Source: CATQHQ01 sp965243805
Lineage (GTDB): Bacteria; Gemmatimonadota; Gemmatimonadetes; Longimicrobiales; Gaopeijiaceae
Direction: 5' to 3'
Length of the DNA: 64,000 nt
Assembly: GCA_965243805.1 (NCBI GenBank)
Contig: OZ251577.1
Span: forward strand, 1,860,001 to 1,924,000
Shown here one piece after another: positions 1-8,650 of this stretch (positions are counted from its first letter, which is position 1; every line of letters starts with the position of its first letter). A model generated the notes under the pieces. It saw only the letters and a program-made list of their open reading frames with translations, was not told the DNA's origin and did no database searches. Both the position numbers and the translations under genes were made by a program.

Positions 1-159
1 AAGAGCGGCGTCATCTTCCGGGAAGTCGATGAGGACACGCTACCCGGCGGACCTCGGAAGCGAATGGTGGAATACCGTGCCCCCTTCACCATTCCAAGCC
101 GCGAAGAGGATTATGCGTCTGCCTGGAATGCGTTGCGGTCGCGCTTCGCTCGCAGCTGA
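1..159 (+). CDS. C-terminal end of an unidentified protein (truncated by window edge)
   Basis: Frame 1 is open from the first base to a TGA at 157-159 and gives 52 residues, rich in charged residues, ending ALRSRFARS. The composition (REVDEDTLPGG, then RMVEYRAPF) looks like real coding sequence and not chance reading. The start lies upstream of the window. I do not recognise the family. It is the only plus-strand gene before the minus-strand block that begins at 254, so the two sets converge here with about 94 bases between them. Being 5'-truncated, it has no ATG of its own. Confidence 0.5.
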   Translation, partial: KSGVIFREVDEDTLPGGPRKRMVEYRAPFTIPSREEDYASAWNALRSRFARS

Positions 160-253
160 CCTCTTTGCAACCGATGTCCATGCATTGAATCGATCTTCCG
201 TCTCAATCGAGTGCGCAAATGGACCAACTATGCCCGCGTGCTCTAACCTTCAG

Positions 254-1060
254 TCAAGAATACTTCGCAAAGACGTTTAGAAGCAAGACTTCAACATGTG
301 CAGCCACAATAGCATGGCCAATCGCCAGCGAGTTCGGATGACTACATCTGTTTCGCCGGGCAAGGCAATTGCGAAGTTCTTGCGTTACGGCCTTGCCAAT
401 TATTGAGCTTGACTCAAGTACATCCAGGAATGCGCTTTCGGGCATGCGAGACAAATCGTCGGCAGTTCTAACCGCCTGCCATTTCTTGCGTTGTTTACTT
501 GCTTGTGTGTTGAAGTCATCTAGACGTCTTTCCACTACATGGTGTTGCAATATCGACACGGCTCCCACCCAAGACAGCACTACGGCACTGCGATGAAGAT
601 CGTTCTCAACGCACCTAATTGCTTCCTCAACGAAACTTCTAGTAGCATCGTTTCGAATGCTCTGGAGATGCTGTCTAAGCGTCGACAAGACATCAAGACG
701 ACCGCTCGTGGCCGCCGTGTCCAGTTTCACGGCAACGCTATCGGCCGCGCTGATATCATCGTCAGGTACATATAGCCTAGTCTTCAGTTCATCACGATGT
801 GCAGGAGACAGTTGATACACGCCCCTGGCTACTTCGTATAGCTTCTGTCTCTTGACTAGTCCCTGCAAGTATCTGCTCATATTATTGCTGTACGATTTCC
901 TGTAGTACGACGACATCTTCATCTCGTCAAGGAGACGCTTTCGATCGAATCGCGGCATAGACTCGGCACCGAAGGTCAGAAACGCCGCCGCTGCCACAAT
1001 CAGGTCTGGGCCAGTCTTGCAGTCGAGCTTCGCGGCAACGTTATTGATCGTGCCAATCAT
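254..1060 (-). CDS. Hypothetical protein, winged-helix-like N-terminus; downstream half of a gene split by duplication
   Basis: 268 aa, unknown function. Residues 1-90 form a helical, winged-helix-like segment (MPRFDRKRLLDEM, then YLQGLVKRQKL) that is almost identical to the C-terminal part of the upstream ORF at 1057-1572. Residues 100-268 form a separate helical domain (RSFVEEAIRCVENDL, RNRCSHPN) of the sort seen in uncharacterised accessory proteins. Its ATG overlaps the TGA of the upstream ORF by 4 bases (ATGA), so the two could be translationally coupled. Removing one 293-base repeat unit would join the two ORFs into one frame of 341 aa, so this may be the C-terminal part of one ancestral protein. 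No homology was confirmed. Confidence 0.6.
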   Translation of the reverse strand: MIGTINNVAAKLDCKTGPDLIVAAAAFLTFGAESMPRFDRKRLLDEMKMSSYYRKSYSNNMSRYLQGLVKRQKLYEVARGVYQLSPAHRDELKTRLYVPDDDISAADSVAVKLDTAATSGRLDVLSTLRQHLQSIRNDATRSFVEEAIRCVENDLHRSAVVLSWVGAVSILQHHVVERRLDDFNTQASKQRKKWQAVRTADDLSRMPESAFLDVLESSSIIGKAVTQELRNCLARRNRCSHPNSLAIGHAIVAAHVEVLLLNVFAKYS

Positions 1061-1347
1061 ACTCTTAGCTTGTTCTTCAGCTCACGATGAAGTGCAGGAG
1101 GCAGTTGATATTCACCTTTTGTCACCTCGTTGAGCTTCTGTCTCTTGACTAGTCCCTGCAAGTATCTGCTCATATTATTGCTGTACGATTTCCTGTAGTA
1201 CGACGACATCTTCATCTCGTCAAGGAGACGCTTTCGATCGAATCGCGGCATAGACTCGGCACCGAAGGTCAGAAACGCCGCCGCTGCCACAATCAGGTCT
1301 GGGCCAGTCTTGCAGTCGAGCTTCGCGGCAACGTTATTGATCGTGCC
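841..1347. repeat. 214-bp perfect direct repeat, unit offset 293 bp (841-1054 and 1134-1347)
   Basis: Bases 841-1054 and 1134-1347 read identically by eye from GCTTCTGTCT to TTATTGATCGTGCC. The preceding 60-70 bases (about 770-840 and 1062-1133) are similar but diverged, as expected if gene conversion or unequal exchange homogenised only the core. The 293-base offset is not a multiple of three, so the duplication breaks one reading frame into two. Precise loss of one unit gives 1026 bases (342 codons) in frame from 1572 to 254. Confidence 0.85.
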
Positions 1348-1572
1348 CACGGCGCCAGCGTCCTCGGTTGCACGAACCGGCTGATCTTCCTCTGTGCCCA
1401 ATCTGGATTCTTGATCTCGCGACTCGCATTGAACGGCTCTTCGGCCTTCCAGTGCTATCGATATCTCCCGGACGAGGGGCGCAAGGCGCTCCTCGAGCAG
1501 ATCAGCCGGGCCCTCATACGAGACTGAGACACCGTCTATCTCCACGTGAAGCTTCGCTGTGTTGTCTGCCAC
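1057..1572 (-). CDS. Hypothetical protein, upstream half of a gene split by duplication
   Basis: 171 aa, unknown function. Residues 1-60 form a small alpha/beta segment (KLHVEIDGVSVSYEGP, ERLAPLVREI). A charged linker with several E/D/R residues follows (about 45-75), then the winged-helix-like segment shared with the next ORF (about 76-145). The last 24 residues (NEVTKGEYQLPPALHREL) resemble, but do not match, the equivalent stretch in the downstream ORF (YEVARGVYQLSPAHRDEL). This means the two copies are older paralogous segments whose central 214 bases have been made identical. It stops by TGA inside the ATG of the next ORF. The start is ATG 1572; nothing upstream marks a known promoter. 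Confidence 0.55.
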   Translation of the reverse strand: MADNTAKLHVEIDGVSVSYEGPADLLEERLAPLVREISIALEGRRAVQCESRDQESRLGTEEDQPVRATEDAGAVGTINNVAAKLDCKTGPDLIVAAAAFLTFGAESMPRFDRKRLLDEMKMSSYYRKSYSNNMSRYLQGLVKRQKLNEVTKGEYQLPPALHRELKNKLRV

Positions 1573-2146
1573 CGTATTGCACCTCGTTGTTTGGAGCTCA
1601 CTGCCGTCCGGCGTTAGCCAGCTTAGCCCTGACGGAGCAAGATAGCGGGAGGTGGCGGTTGCTGTCCACCCCCGTCATGATCCCGAAGGATGAGCTTGCC
1701 GTTCGACGGCCGCGGCGAGGCGGGGCATAGCAGGGCGACAGGGCCGACCCCGATTGCCGTCGGAGAAGTGGAAGCTGCGTGCCAACACGCGGCCGGACAC
1801 CCTTGGGGGCGGTTCAGATGGCGGTCCCCTGCACGAGCGGCCCCTGGGGTTGCGGACAAGGTCGACGAAGGTGGGCGGCGGCCAGACGCCGAGACAGGGC
1901 TTCGCCCGGGTAAACGGAATTGCCCAGGCAACCCAGTCTGATCAGCCATTCGGCCCGCTCCACCGGCGACTCGGAATGGGGAGCAACCGCCACGGCGCAG
2001 ATGTCCAGCGCGTCTCCCCAACGGGCAGCACGCAGGCGTGTTACGGACCGTCGAAAATTGCACACTTCGGACTCCTGATCGAGGGGTGGCGCGAGCCCGA
2101 TGGGCAGCCACCGGCCTAGCGGTACGGCCCCCCGCCGGCGGGTGCC
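1573..2146. other. 574-bp stretch without a supportable gene
   Basis: Upstream of the split gene and ahead of the IS21-type remnant. Overlapping open frames occur on both strands, as usual in GC-rich DNA, but none has a convincing start, ribosome site or recognisable motif. It may be further decayed insertion-sequence DNA. I see no tRNA, terminator or clear promoter in it. Confidence 0.4.
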
Positions 2147-2727
2147 GTGGAAGCTGGAGCCGTACAGGCGATCATCGACGAGCGACTGGCCACGTACCCG
2201 AAGCTCTCGGCGACCCGGCTACCAGGAGGTGCGGGAGTCGGGCTAGGAGGGCAGCTACAGCCCAGTCAAGCGGTACGTGCGCCGAGTGCGTCCGCACCCG
2301 GAGCCGGAGCGGCGGTTCGAGACGCCGCCGGGGCGGCAGGGCCAGGTGGACTTCGCCGATTTCGTCCTGCCGTTGGGGCAGGGCGGGCGGCTGCTAGAGA
2401 ACCGGGAGTTCCTGCGGTTCAGCACCCACCGGGGCTTCCGCATCTGGGCGTGCAGGGCGAGCCGTGTGCAGACGAAGGGGAAGGTGGAGCGACCGGTCTC
2501 AGCTACGTGCGCAGCGGCTTCTTCTACGGTCGGGAGTTCGTGTCCGACGACGACCTCAACGCTCGGGCTCGCCGCTGGTTGGACACGGTGGCCAACGTCC
2601 GGGTCCACGGCACGCTGATGCAGCGGCCCGTGGCGCGCTTCCGAGGCCGAGCGGCGTCGGCTCCCGCCCTTGGCGCCTTGGCCCTGCCGCTCGGTGGTCG
2701 CTGTCGCGGCCCCGCAGGCGGACTTTA
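2147..2727 (+). pseudogene. istA: Decayed IS21-family transposase (IstA-like)
   Basis: Pieces of an IstA-type transposase are readable only by switching frames. One frame gives AIIDERLATYPKLSATRL, a second gives RYVRRVRPHPEPERRFETPP followed by GRQGQVDFADF, and the first returns with TGLSYVRSGFFYGREF and VANVRVHGTL. The GQVDF and KGKVER...YGREF segments match the catalytic-core pattern of IS21-family transposases, where KGKVER carries the last acidic residue. The catalytic domain is heavily shortened and at least two frameshifts are present. No intact ORF, flanking terminal repeat or target duplication was found, so it is a relic and not an active element. Confidence 0.65.
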
Positions 2728-2925
2728 AGATGCCGGGCGCGCTGGAAGCACTGGCCGAGGTGCTTGCCCGCGTGGGCCGCGGCGCGACGACGGCGGCCGA
2801 AGCGATCGAGGAGCTGCTGGCGGCGCAGATCGCGCTCCGCAACAAGCCGTCGGCCGGCCACGGCGATGCGGCCCAGCCGCCTGCCGGTGCTCAAGACGCT
2901 CGAGGTGGCGAAGGCGCGGTCGCTG
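2728..2925 (+). pseudogene. istB: Fragment of IS21-family helper ATPase (IstB-like)
   Basis: Directly after the istA relic. One frame reads EELLAAQIALRNK and another then reads RRPATAMRPSRLPVLKTLE, which together resemble the N-terminal region of IstB proteins that precedes the ATPase core. There is a frameshift near 2845, and no Walker A segment remains. The fragment stops about 20 bases before the end of the convergent DUF2290 gene, so the insertion or its decay reached the edge of the helicase/DUF2290 module. Identification rests on the istA neighbour and this short motif. Confidence 0.4.
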
Positions 2926-2947
2926 GACCTTACCCCCGGGGCGGCCG

Positions 2948-3610
2948 CTACCCAGGAACGACCACGTGCACGACCTGCCGTTCTTCGGCATGAATCGACG
3001 TGGCGAACTGACAACTGCTCTTCGGCAGCTGGTTCGCGTAGGCCCGATTTTCGCCGTCGTAGAAGCTTCGCAGGAGGAAGTCCATGAACCGGCATGGAGT
3101 CATTGGCGAAGAGACGGGTATCCGGCAGCTCCGATGCTCGCCTAGCGTCAGGTGGCACTTGGGATGAGTCTGTGGGCGGTGGCGTCTCTCGCTGGCGTCG
3201 TAGTCGATCCGTAGCGGCACCGGTACGGCGCGGCGGCCGATAACGTCCTCCAGCTGACCATCAGGGGAATCGCCGAACTCGTCATGTGGCTGACGGGCAT
3301 CGGGCACCGGCAAGTAGGCCAAGCGATGGCCTGCCAAGCTACGTCGTTCGAAACGATACATGAACTGTACGAGAGCGCCATCGAGCATCATGAGGTTGTA
3401 CGCATGTCGGTCGGCTAGGTGCCTGTAGACGTGCGTGTACGTGTCGAGCTTCATGGCGTCGGCAACATATTGATCATTGTCGAACGACACGGTCGACACC
3501 GATCTACTTCGGCGCGTCGTCGGCCAGCGATGGTCCCTAGTGATGGCTGATCCGACCAAGTGGATCGTCAAGCCGCGAATCTCGGCAGCAATGTTCTCAG
3601 CCGTCGTCAT
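2948..3610 (-). CDS. DUF2290 family protein, partner of a UvrD-type helicase
   Basis: 220 aa, cytoplasmic, no signal or membrane segment. It has the pattern I associate with DUF2290 proteins: DGALVQFMYRFE (about 78-89), PLRIDYD, HPKCHLTLGEHRSCRIPVSSPMTP (about 146-172) and MDFLLRSFYD. The molecular role of the family is unknown. Its ATG overlaps the end of the helicase gene by 14 bases, so the two are almost certainly one operon and their products probably act together. Such pairs sit in accessory islands, which suggests a role in nucleic-acid conflict; this is inference. The C-terminal tail lies next to insertion-sequence debris and could have been altered. Confidence 0.7.
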   Translation of the reverse strand: MTTAENIAAEIRGLTIHLVGSAITRDHRWPTTRRSRSVSTVSFDNDQYVADAMKLDTYTHVYRHLADRHAYNLMMLDGALVQFMYRFERRSLAGHRLAYLPVPDARQPHDEFGDSPDGQLEDVIGRRAVPVPLRIDYDASERRHRPQTHPKCHLTLGEHRSCRIPVSSPMTPCRFMDFLLRSFYDGENRAYANQLPKSSCQFATSIHAEERQVVHVVVPG

Positions 3611-5765
3611 GCTGTCGGCTTTCTTCTCTGACGGCTAGTAGGTGCCGCAACGCTGGCCGAAACTCCGCGATGTCTTCAACATGTACATGCTTCTTCTCAA
3701 TATCGTCCATCAGCCGACGAAGATTGGTCTTGTGGCTGTCGATCAACGTGGCTTCGTCGTCGCGGATGTCGCGATGGACAGTTCTCATCACCATCAAGTC
3801 TTCCTTAGTTGGATATCGGAACCGAAGTGTGTAGTTGTGGCTTTTCAGCGTGTCATGCTCCCTGGCCAGCTCCTTCATGGGTTCGCCGATGCCGCAGACA
3901 CGCACCCATGCCTTGCTCCTCGTTATCGCAGAGAAGAGCACATTTCGCCGACGGGGCAAACCATGACGTGTGGAATGGCAATCGTCTGCATTGATGACGT
4001 ACACCATACCAGCTTCGTGGCCTTTGGCTCTGTGGATCCCGGTGAAGGTCACGGATCCACTCCGGCGAAACTCGTCGGCTCTCCCACCCATGCCTGCCAG
4101 GTGATTCGGGACGCCCTTCTTGAGCAGTCGTGCTCTGAGCGAAGCTGTCGCCATGAGCGTCAATGACGGGTCGGGATTGATTACGACGATGTCCTCCGGG
4201 CGGAGTTCGTCGCGGTCCAGATTCTTGCAGATCTGCTCGACGAGCCATTCATCTTGTTCGCCGGCATCCGAACACACTTGGAAGATCACAAGGTCATCGA
4301 CGGGCGAATGATCCTCGAGAAAGCTAGAGCTCGTCGCATCCGTTCGGCGGAGCACCACCTGCGCGCCTTCACGAATCGTTCCACCAGACGCTTCGTAGCC
4401 GACGTCCTGCCACATACGAACGTCGTCGAACATCTGGACTAGGCCGTTGCTCTCCCCTTCGCCGGCCTTTCGGTGAATGCCGAAACCGAGGGCATGAGCC
4501 GTCGTCAGGATTGGCCGGGAGTTGCGGTAGCATCTCCTCAATACGATGTCGCTCCCGGACGCCTCCTCGTCCCAGCGGACATCGGGACCGAAGATGTCGC
4601 GTGGCGCCTGCACGGAGGCGGAACCCAGGTTCTGTAACTCGTCGTATGCGTAGACCAACCGCTTCTCCGCCGTCAGAGAGCGGTAGCAGATCGCAAGGAA
4701 TTCGGGCGGAAGGTCCTGGGCCTCGTCGACGAGAATGGCGTCGAACGATGCTTCCGGTGCTTCCACTTCTTCGAGGGCTTGACGGCACGCCACTTGGAAT
4801 GCCTGTGAAGGCCCTGCCAGAGACCTGGCCGTGATGAAGTCGAGGTATGTCGCACCGTTTGTGAGGCAGAAATCTCGGTAGATCCCACTGTCCTTGGGGC
4901 TGCCCCGACCACCCCATGCATGGGTGATCCAAAGCTTATCCCAGTTCGGGAGTTCCGTTGTATGGGAAACGTGGAACCTCGCGACAAGATCGCGAAAAAA
5001 CTCTTTCAAGGACCGGGTGTAGAACGTGACGGCTATGCGCCATTCCGGATGCATGGCGTGAAGATAGGCGGCCTTCCAGGCCAGGACGATGGTTTTGCCC
5101 GAGCCTGCCAAGCCCCGCAATCGCTGTACGCCGTCGGCCGTCTCGATCGCGGCCCGTGCCTGCTGAACGTCGAGGGTCGCGACCTCCCGTTCAAGGTGGC
5201 GCAACTTCGCACCGCGGGACTGGGGCGCAGCCAGCGGCCTGGGATCGTGGGGTCGGCGGACGGCCGACATGGACTCGAGCAACGACAGGGCGGATGCGAA
5301 CGCGTCCGGCTCGGAGACGGCTCCCTCGATGCTGTCGAGAAAACCGCCCAATGTGCTCTCGTCGACGACGGGGTAGTCTCGGTCGTCCGGCGGCTTGGAC
5401 ACGGCAGGGGCGAACGAGACAGCATGGACGGGCACCACGAGCTTCCGCTCTCCGTTGCTCCGCCGTACCAGATTCCTCTGCGCCCGGAGCTTGGACTCGA
5501 TGGCGTTCGCAAAGTCGTCTTGCCGATCTCGGTAGCCCACGCCGTCGTCGTCCTGGACGAGGTCGAACGCGACGAGCCCGTGAGCTTCGGAGGCCAGGAG
5601 GGCGTCGATTCGCCGCGTGCCGTCGGGAGTCGGTATCATGGGGTAGCCGACGTACAGCTTGCCGGACGCGGCAGGACGGTCTCGTGCCCACTTCGCCACC
5701 GCCGTACACAGCATGTCGCTGGCGGCTGGCTTGCCGCTGGCGCCTCGGATGATGGCGATGCCCAC
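3597..5765 (-). CDS. Superfamily 1 (UvrD-like) DNA helicase with NERD-like N-terminal domain
   Basis: 722 aa from GTG 5765. I chose this start because AAGGA lies 9 bases upstream. A longer frame to ATG 5837 would add a repetitive Arg/Pro/Thr stretch unlikely to be translated. Residues about 15-110 resemble a nuclease-related (NERD) domain (YPMIPTPDGTRRIDALL, GLVAFDLVQ). The helicase core has Walker A GLAGSGKT (about 216), DEAQD Walker B (about 347) and a C-terminal UvrD-type region with GIHRAKGHEAGMVYV and ITRSKAWVRV. It should unwind DNA or remodel nucleoprotein with ATP. It overlaps the DUF2290 gene downstream, giving a two-gene module of likely defence or repair function. Confidence 0.8.
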   Translation of the reverse strand: MGIAIIRGASGKPAASDMLCTAVAKWARDRPAASGKLYVGYPMIPTPDGTRRIDALLASEAHGLVAFDLVQDDDGVGYRDRQDDFANAIESKLRAQRNLVRRSNGERKLVVPVHAVSFAPAVSKPPDDRDYPVVDESTLGGFLDSIEGAVSEPDAFASALSLLESMSAVRRPHDPRPLAAPQSRGAKLRHLEREVATLDVQQARAAIETADGVQRLRGLAGSGKTIVLAWKAAYLHAMHPEWRIAVTFYTRSLKEFFRDLVARFHVSHTTELPNWDKLWITHAWGGRGSPKDSGIYRDFCLTNGATYLDFITARSLAGPSQAFQVACRQALEEVEAPEASFDAILVDEAQDLPPEFLAICYRSLTAEKRLVYAYDELQNLGSASVQAPRDIFGPDVRWDEEASGSDIVLRRCYRNSRPILTTAHALGFGIHRKAGEGESNGLVQMFDDVRMWQDVGYEASGGTIREGAQVVLRRTDATSSSFLEDHSPVDDLVIFQVCSDAGEQDEWLVEQICKNLDRDELRPEDIVVINPDPSLTLMATASLRARLLKKGVPNHLAGMGGRADEFRRSGSVTFTGIHRAKGHEAGMVYVINADDCHSTRHGLPRRRNVLFSAITRSKAWVRVCGIGEPMKELAREHDTLKSHNYTLRFRYPTKEDLMVMRTVHRDIRDDEATLIDSHKTNLRRLMDDIEKKHVHVEDIAEFRPALRHLLAVREESRQHDDG

Positions 5766-6131
5766 GGGTTCCGTTCCTTGCGTGGTTGGGGTTGCGCGTT
5801 CCGGCTGGCGGGTTGCACGTTCCGGCTCGCCGAGCACGGCCCGACATCGGGGAAGTCCAGCGTCGGGGCACTGTTCGGAAGGTGGCCGGGGAACGTAACG
5901 TGGTGGTCAAGGGGGTGCCCGGGTCGATCCGCGCGGAGCCGCGACCAGAACTGCCCCAGGCCCCCCGGGTAGCCCACGGGACACTCGGGACGCGGAAATG
6001 GGACATCGGAGTGGACATTCTGGAGCTCGAAATCGGACGGCGGACGACGCTGACGCCGGAGAGCCAGGTCCGTTACGTTCAGATTAGTCCGTCAGAGTCG
6101 TCACCGATTCCTGAACCGAGGAGAGAGACCG
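5766..6131. other. Intergenic region between divergent modules, with repeated GGGACA-type motifs
   Basis: About 366 bp separate the helicase gene (minus) from the small ORF at 6132 (plus), so both promoters must lie here. Near the helicase start is a tandem CGTTCCGGCT-type repeat (5797-5830). At about 5978-6018 the motifs GGGACAC, CGGGAC, GGGACAT and TGGACAT recur every 9-14 bases. Similar GGGACA repeats occur upstream of the ORC-like gene at 8819-8882. I see no clear -35/-10 pair and no gene. Confidence 0.4.
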
Positions 6132-6383
6132 ATGAGTAAGGACGCCAAGACTCTGCGTAGGTGCTTCTTGGAGTGCTTCCGCGGAGCAGGACTCCAACAC
6201 CGAGGTGGGTTCGAGGGGCCGGAGTACGTTCCGCCCCTGAAGCAAGAACAGGTTCCGTTGATCCTGGTGGACGGCGTTCTGGTAAGGCCGAAGATTGTCC
6301 CTCCGGACAGTGCTGTAGAGCCTCTGGGCTCCCGGCCGACGGGTCCTGCCATGGGCTCCACCCCGGGGGCGGTGCTGAAATGA
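6132..6383 (+). CDS. Small hypothetical protein coupled to an AAA ATPase
   Basis: 83 aa of unknown function, starting at ATG with a good purine-rich ribosome site (GAGGAGAGAG) about 5-10 bases upstream. Its TGA overlaps the ATG of the ATPase gene (ATGA), which is the main reason to accept it as a gene and to place the ATPase start at 6380. The sequence has a Cys-containing basic N-terminus (RRCFLECFRG) and a hydrophobic VPLILVDGVLV segment in the middle. It has no membrane helix and no recognised domain. It may be a regulator or partner of the ATPase, but no function can be assigned. Confidence 0.5.
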   Translation: MSKDAKTLRRCFLECFRGAGLQHRGGFEGPEYVPPLKQEQVPLILVDGVLVRPKIVPPDSAVEPLGSRPTGPAMGSTPGAVLK

Positions 6384-7435
6384 TCCCAGACACCGAGGCC
6401 AGCGGCCCGACCACCTGGCGACCTCTCGATTGGATCAGCGTTGCAGGATTCAAGAGCATCGAATCCGTGCAGAAGCTGCCTTTGAAGAGGACAAACGTCG
6501 TGATCGGAGCCAACGGTTCCGGCAAGTCCAATCTCGTCAGCGTGTTCTCCGTTCTTGAGGCTATCCGGGGAGGCAGACTGGACGAGTATGTGGCAAGGGC
6601 TGGCGGTGCCGATCGCGTGCTCCACTTCGGTGCCAAGACGACCGACGAACTCGTCATCGGCGTCTCATTTGCAGACAGTCGAAATCAATACGAGATTACG
6701 CTCGTACCCGACGAATCCGACCGACTGGTTCCACTGCAAGATATCCCCAGCTGGATACAAAGTCACCTTGATCCCTGGCGCCTGTATCACTTCCATGACA
6801 CTGGACCGCATTCTCCCTTCAAGAAGACATGTGCACTTCACGACAACGGATTCCTGCGCCCCGACGGGTCGAATCTGCCAGCCCTTCTGTACCTGTTGCG
6901 AGACAAGCACCCAGAATCCTATGATCTCATCCGGCGAACAATTCGTCTCGCGATGCCGTTCTTCGACGACTTCGTCCTCAGGCCCATGGCCGCCAACAGA
7001 GACGTGATTCGATTGGAATGGCGGCAGGTGGGCACCGATTCGTACTCCGATGCATCATCGCTGTCCGACGGAACGTTGCGCTTCATGGCAATGACGACGT
7101 TGCTGCTTCAGCCCAGGCAACTCTTGCCATCCTTGATACTCATGGATGAACCGGAGCTCGGATTGCATCCGTATGCGATCACGTTGCTGTGTTCTCTGCT
7201 GAAAACGGCATCCGTCGGCGCCCAGGTGATCATTGCGACTCAGTCCTCCTCGATGCTGGACCACTTCGAACCGGAAGATGTGTTCGTGGCGGAACGACGC
7301 GAAGGCGCTTCGACGTTCAGGAGACTGAACACAACGGACCTTGAAGCGTGGCTGGACGACTACAGCCTTAGTCAGTTGTGGGAGAAGAATGAGCTTGGCG
7401 GAAGGCCAACGCCCGAAATGCGAAAGACGCGGTGA
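6380..7435 (+). CDS. AAA family ATPase (RecF/SMC-like, AAA_21 type)
   Basis: 351 aa. The N-terminus reads WISVAGFKSIESV and then Walker A GANGSGKSN (about 43), the usual opening of RecF/SMC-like ATPases. The signature-like stretch SLSDGTLRFMAMTTLLL (about 225-241) and Walker B LILMDEPELGLHP (about 252) follow, with a final IIATQSSSMLDHF where most relatives have a TH-containing switch. The short insertion between the halves suits a small ABC-type dimer and not a long coiled coil. Such ATPases usually pair with an effector. Here no TOPRIM or DUF4276 partner follows, only the coupled small ORF in front. The gene abuts the convergent ORC-like gene with no gap. Confidence 0.8.
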   Translation: MIPDTEASGPTTWRPLDWISVAGFKSIESVQKLPLKRTNVVIGANGSGKSNLVSVFSVLEAIRGGRLDEYVARAGGADRVLHFGAKTTDELVIGVSFADSRNQYEITLVPDESDRLVPLQDIPSWIQSHLDPWRLYHFHDTGPHSPFKKTCALHDNGFLRPDGSNLPALLYLLRDKHPESYDLIRRTIRLAMPFFDDFVLRPMAANRDVIRLEWRQVGTDSYSDASSLSDGTLRFMAMTTLLLQPRQLLPSLILMDEPELGLHPYAITLLCSLLKTASVGAQVIIATQSSSMLDHFEPEDVFVAERREGASTFRRLNTTDLEAWLDDYSLSQLWEKNELGGRPTPEMRKTR

Positions 7436-8650
7436 TTATCCAAGGTCGGGCCTGACCGCCGACATCCTGAAGTACAGCCAGGACAGACGGTTCGGGAACC
7501 GGTACTCACCCCGAGTCCCAGGGACTGTCTCCAGCACGCCGAGTTCTCTCATTCGGCGCAAGAAGTTGTCGAGCACGGGCCGGTCGTCGTGTCCAATGTG
7601 CTGGATGATCTCGGGCCGAGTGAACCGAACCCCTAAGTGTCGCACGATTGAGTACAGTGTTGACCGGTAGCGTGCGCTGCGAGTCGCGGCTAGCATCTGG
7701 GGCTCCAAGTACTTGCCGCCCACGGTTGTAGCGGCTAGCACAATGCCTTGCGCGATGTCGGCCCGCGTGATCGCCGGAGTCCGGGCGACGCGCCAAACAG
7801 CGTCCCCGATTTCGTGGGCCAGGACGGGAAGTCCGCCCGTGAAGTCCACTAGCAAGTCCAAGTCTCGGGGAGACACCTCGGCACCGGCGGACCTAAACGA
7901 CTGCTGGTAGAACTCCTCCACTTCCTCGACGGACCACGGGGCGATGTTTATCAACTCGAAGACTCGCGCCAAGGACGGTTGCTCGCCGATCATCTGCCGT
8001 CGCCTCTCGTCCATGCCGACCAGCAGCACGCACAATCGGGTTTGATGTCGCGACGTGGCAATCTCGTCTACGGTGCTTTTGAGCCAGTTGGCGAACTGCA
8101 CGGAACTGGCCAGTCCGTTGATGTCGTCGAGAATCAGGAAGAGAGACTTCTTGCCCGTCTTCGTGAGAAACTCCCGGATCGAGCGGGCGAAGTTGCGCTC
8201 GATGACTTGGAGGTCGTCGCGGTCGAGCCGGAGCTCGAGCGTGGCGCCGAATTGGCCGGCCCTGCGAACGCGCTCGCCCAAAGAGTCGCGGATCTGCCGG
8301 TGCCATGGCCGTTCAATGCTGTCCTTCAGCAAGCGGTCGAAGACCCGATGTAGCATCCCTTGCAAGTCCTGCACGCCGTCCAAGTAGACGTGACAGCCGA
8401 CCACTTGGTCATGACGTTCGGCAAGCCAGCGAACAAAGCCCGCCAAGGAGCTCTTGCCGATGCCACGCTCCCCGCTGACGAAGCCCACCCGGGCCCGGCC
8501 GTCGTGGGCGGCTCGCACCAAGCTGCGGACATGCTCGATCTCGCCCCGGCGCCCTACGAACAACTCGACGGGAACGGGCGACCCGGGCGCAAACGGGCTT
8601 GATTCGGAGATCACGTCGCGGACCTTCTCCAGGGGTGGGACAAGGGCCAT
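7436..8650 (-). CDS. ORC/Cdc6-like AAA ATPase with C-terminal winged helix
   Basis: 404 aa from ATG 8650 (MALVPPLEKV). A longer frame to 8698 would add 16 poorly conserved residues. The layout is ELFVGRRGEIEHV, Walker A GERGIGKSSL (about 61), Walker B LFLILDDINGL (about 171), an LLVGMDE sensor-1-like segment, then a lid region GLPVLAHEIGDAVW and a C-terminal winged helix (FTRPEIIQHIG, LDNFLRRMRELGVLE). This is the AAA_16/ORC-like family found in standalone bacterial regulators and conflict systems. It is cytoplasmic and probably binds DNA through the winged helix. It ends exactly where the plus-strand ATPase ends, so they converge and are not an operon. The substrate is unknown. Confidence 0.75.
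   Translation of the reverse strand: MALVPPLEKVRDVISESSPFAPGSPVPVELFVGRRGEIEHVRSLVRAAHDGRARVGFVSGERGIGKSSLAGFVRWLAERHDQVVGCHVYLDGVQDLQGMLHRVFDRLLKDSIERPWHRQIRDSLGERVRRAGQFGATLELRLDRDDLQVIERNFARSIREFLTKTGKKSLFLILDDINGLASSVQFANWLKSTVDEIATSRHQTRLCVLLVGMDERRRQMIGEQPSLARVFELINIAPWSVEEVEEFYQQSFRSAGAEVSPRDLDLLVDFTGGLPVLAHEIGDAVWRVARTPAITRADIAQGIVLAATTVGGKYLEPQMLAATRSARYRSTLYSIVRHLGVRFTRPEIIQHIGHDDRPVLDNFLRRMRELGVLETVPGTRGEYRFPNRLSWLYFRMSAVRPDLG

Noticed and set aside
2147..2925. An active IS21-type element
   Set aside because: The transposase is shortened and frameshifted, the helper ATPase lacks a Walker motif, and no terminal repeats were found.
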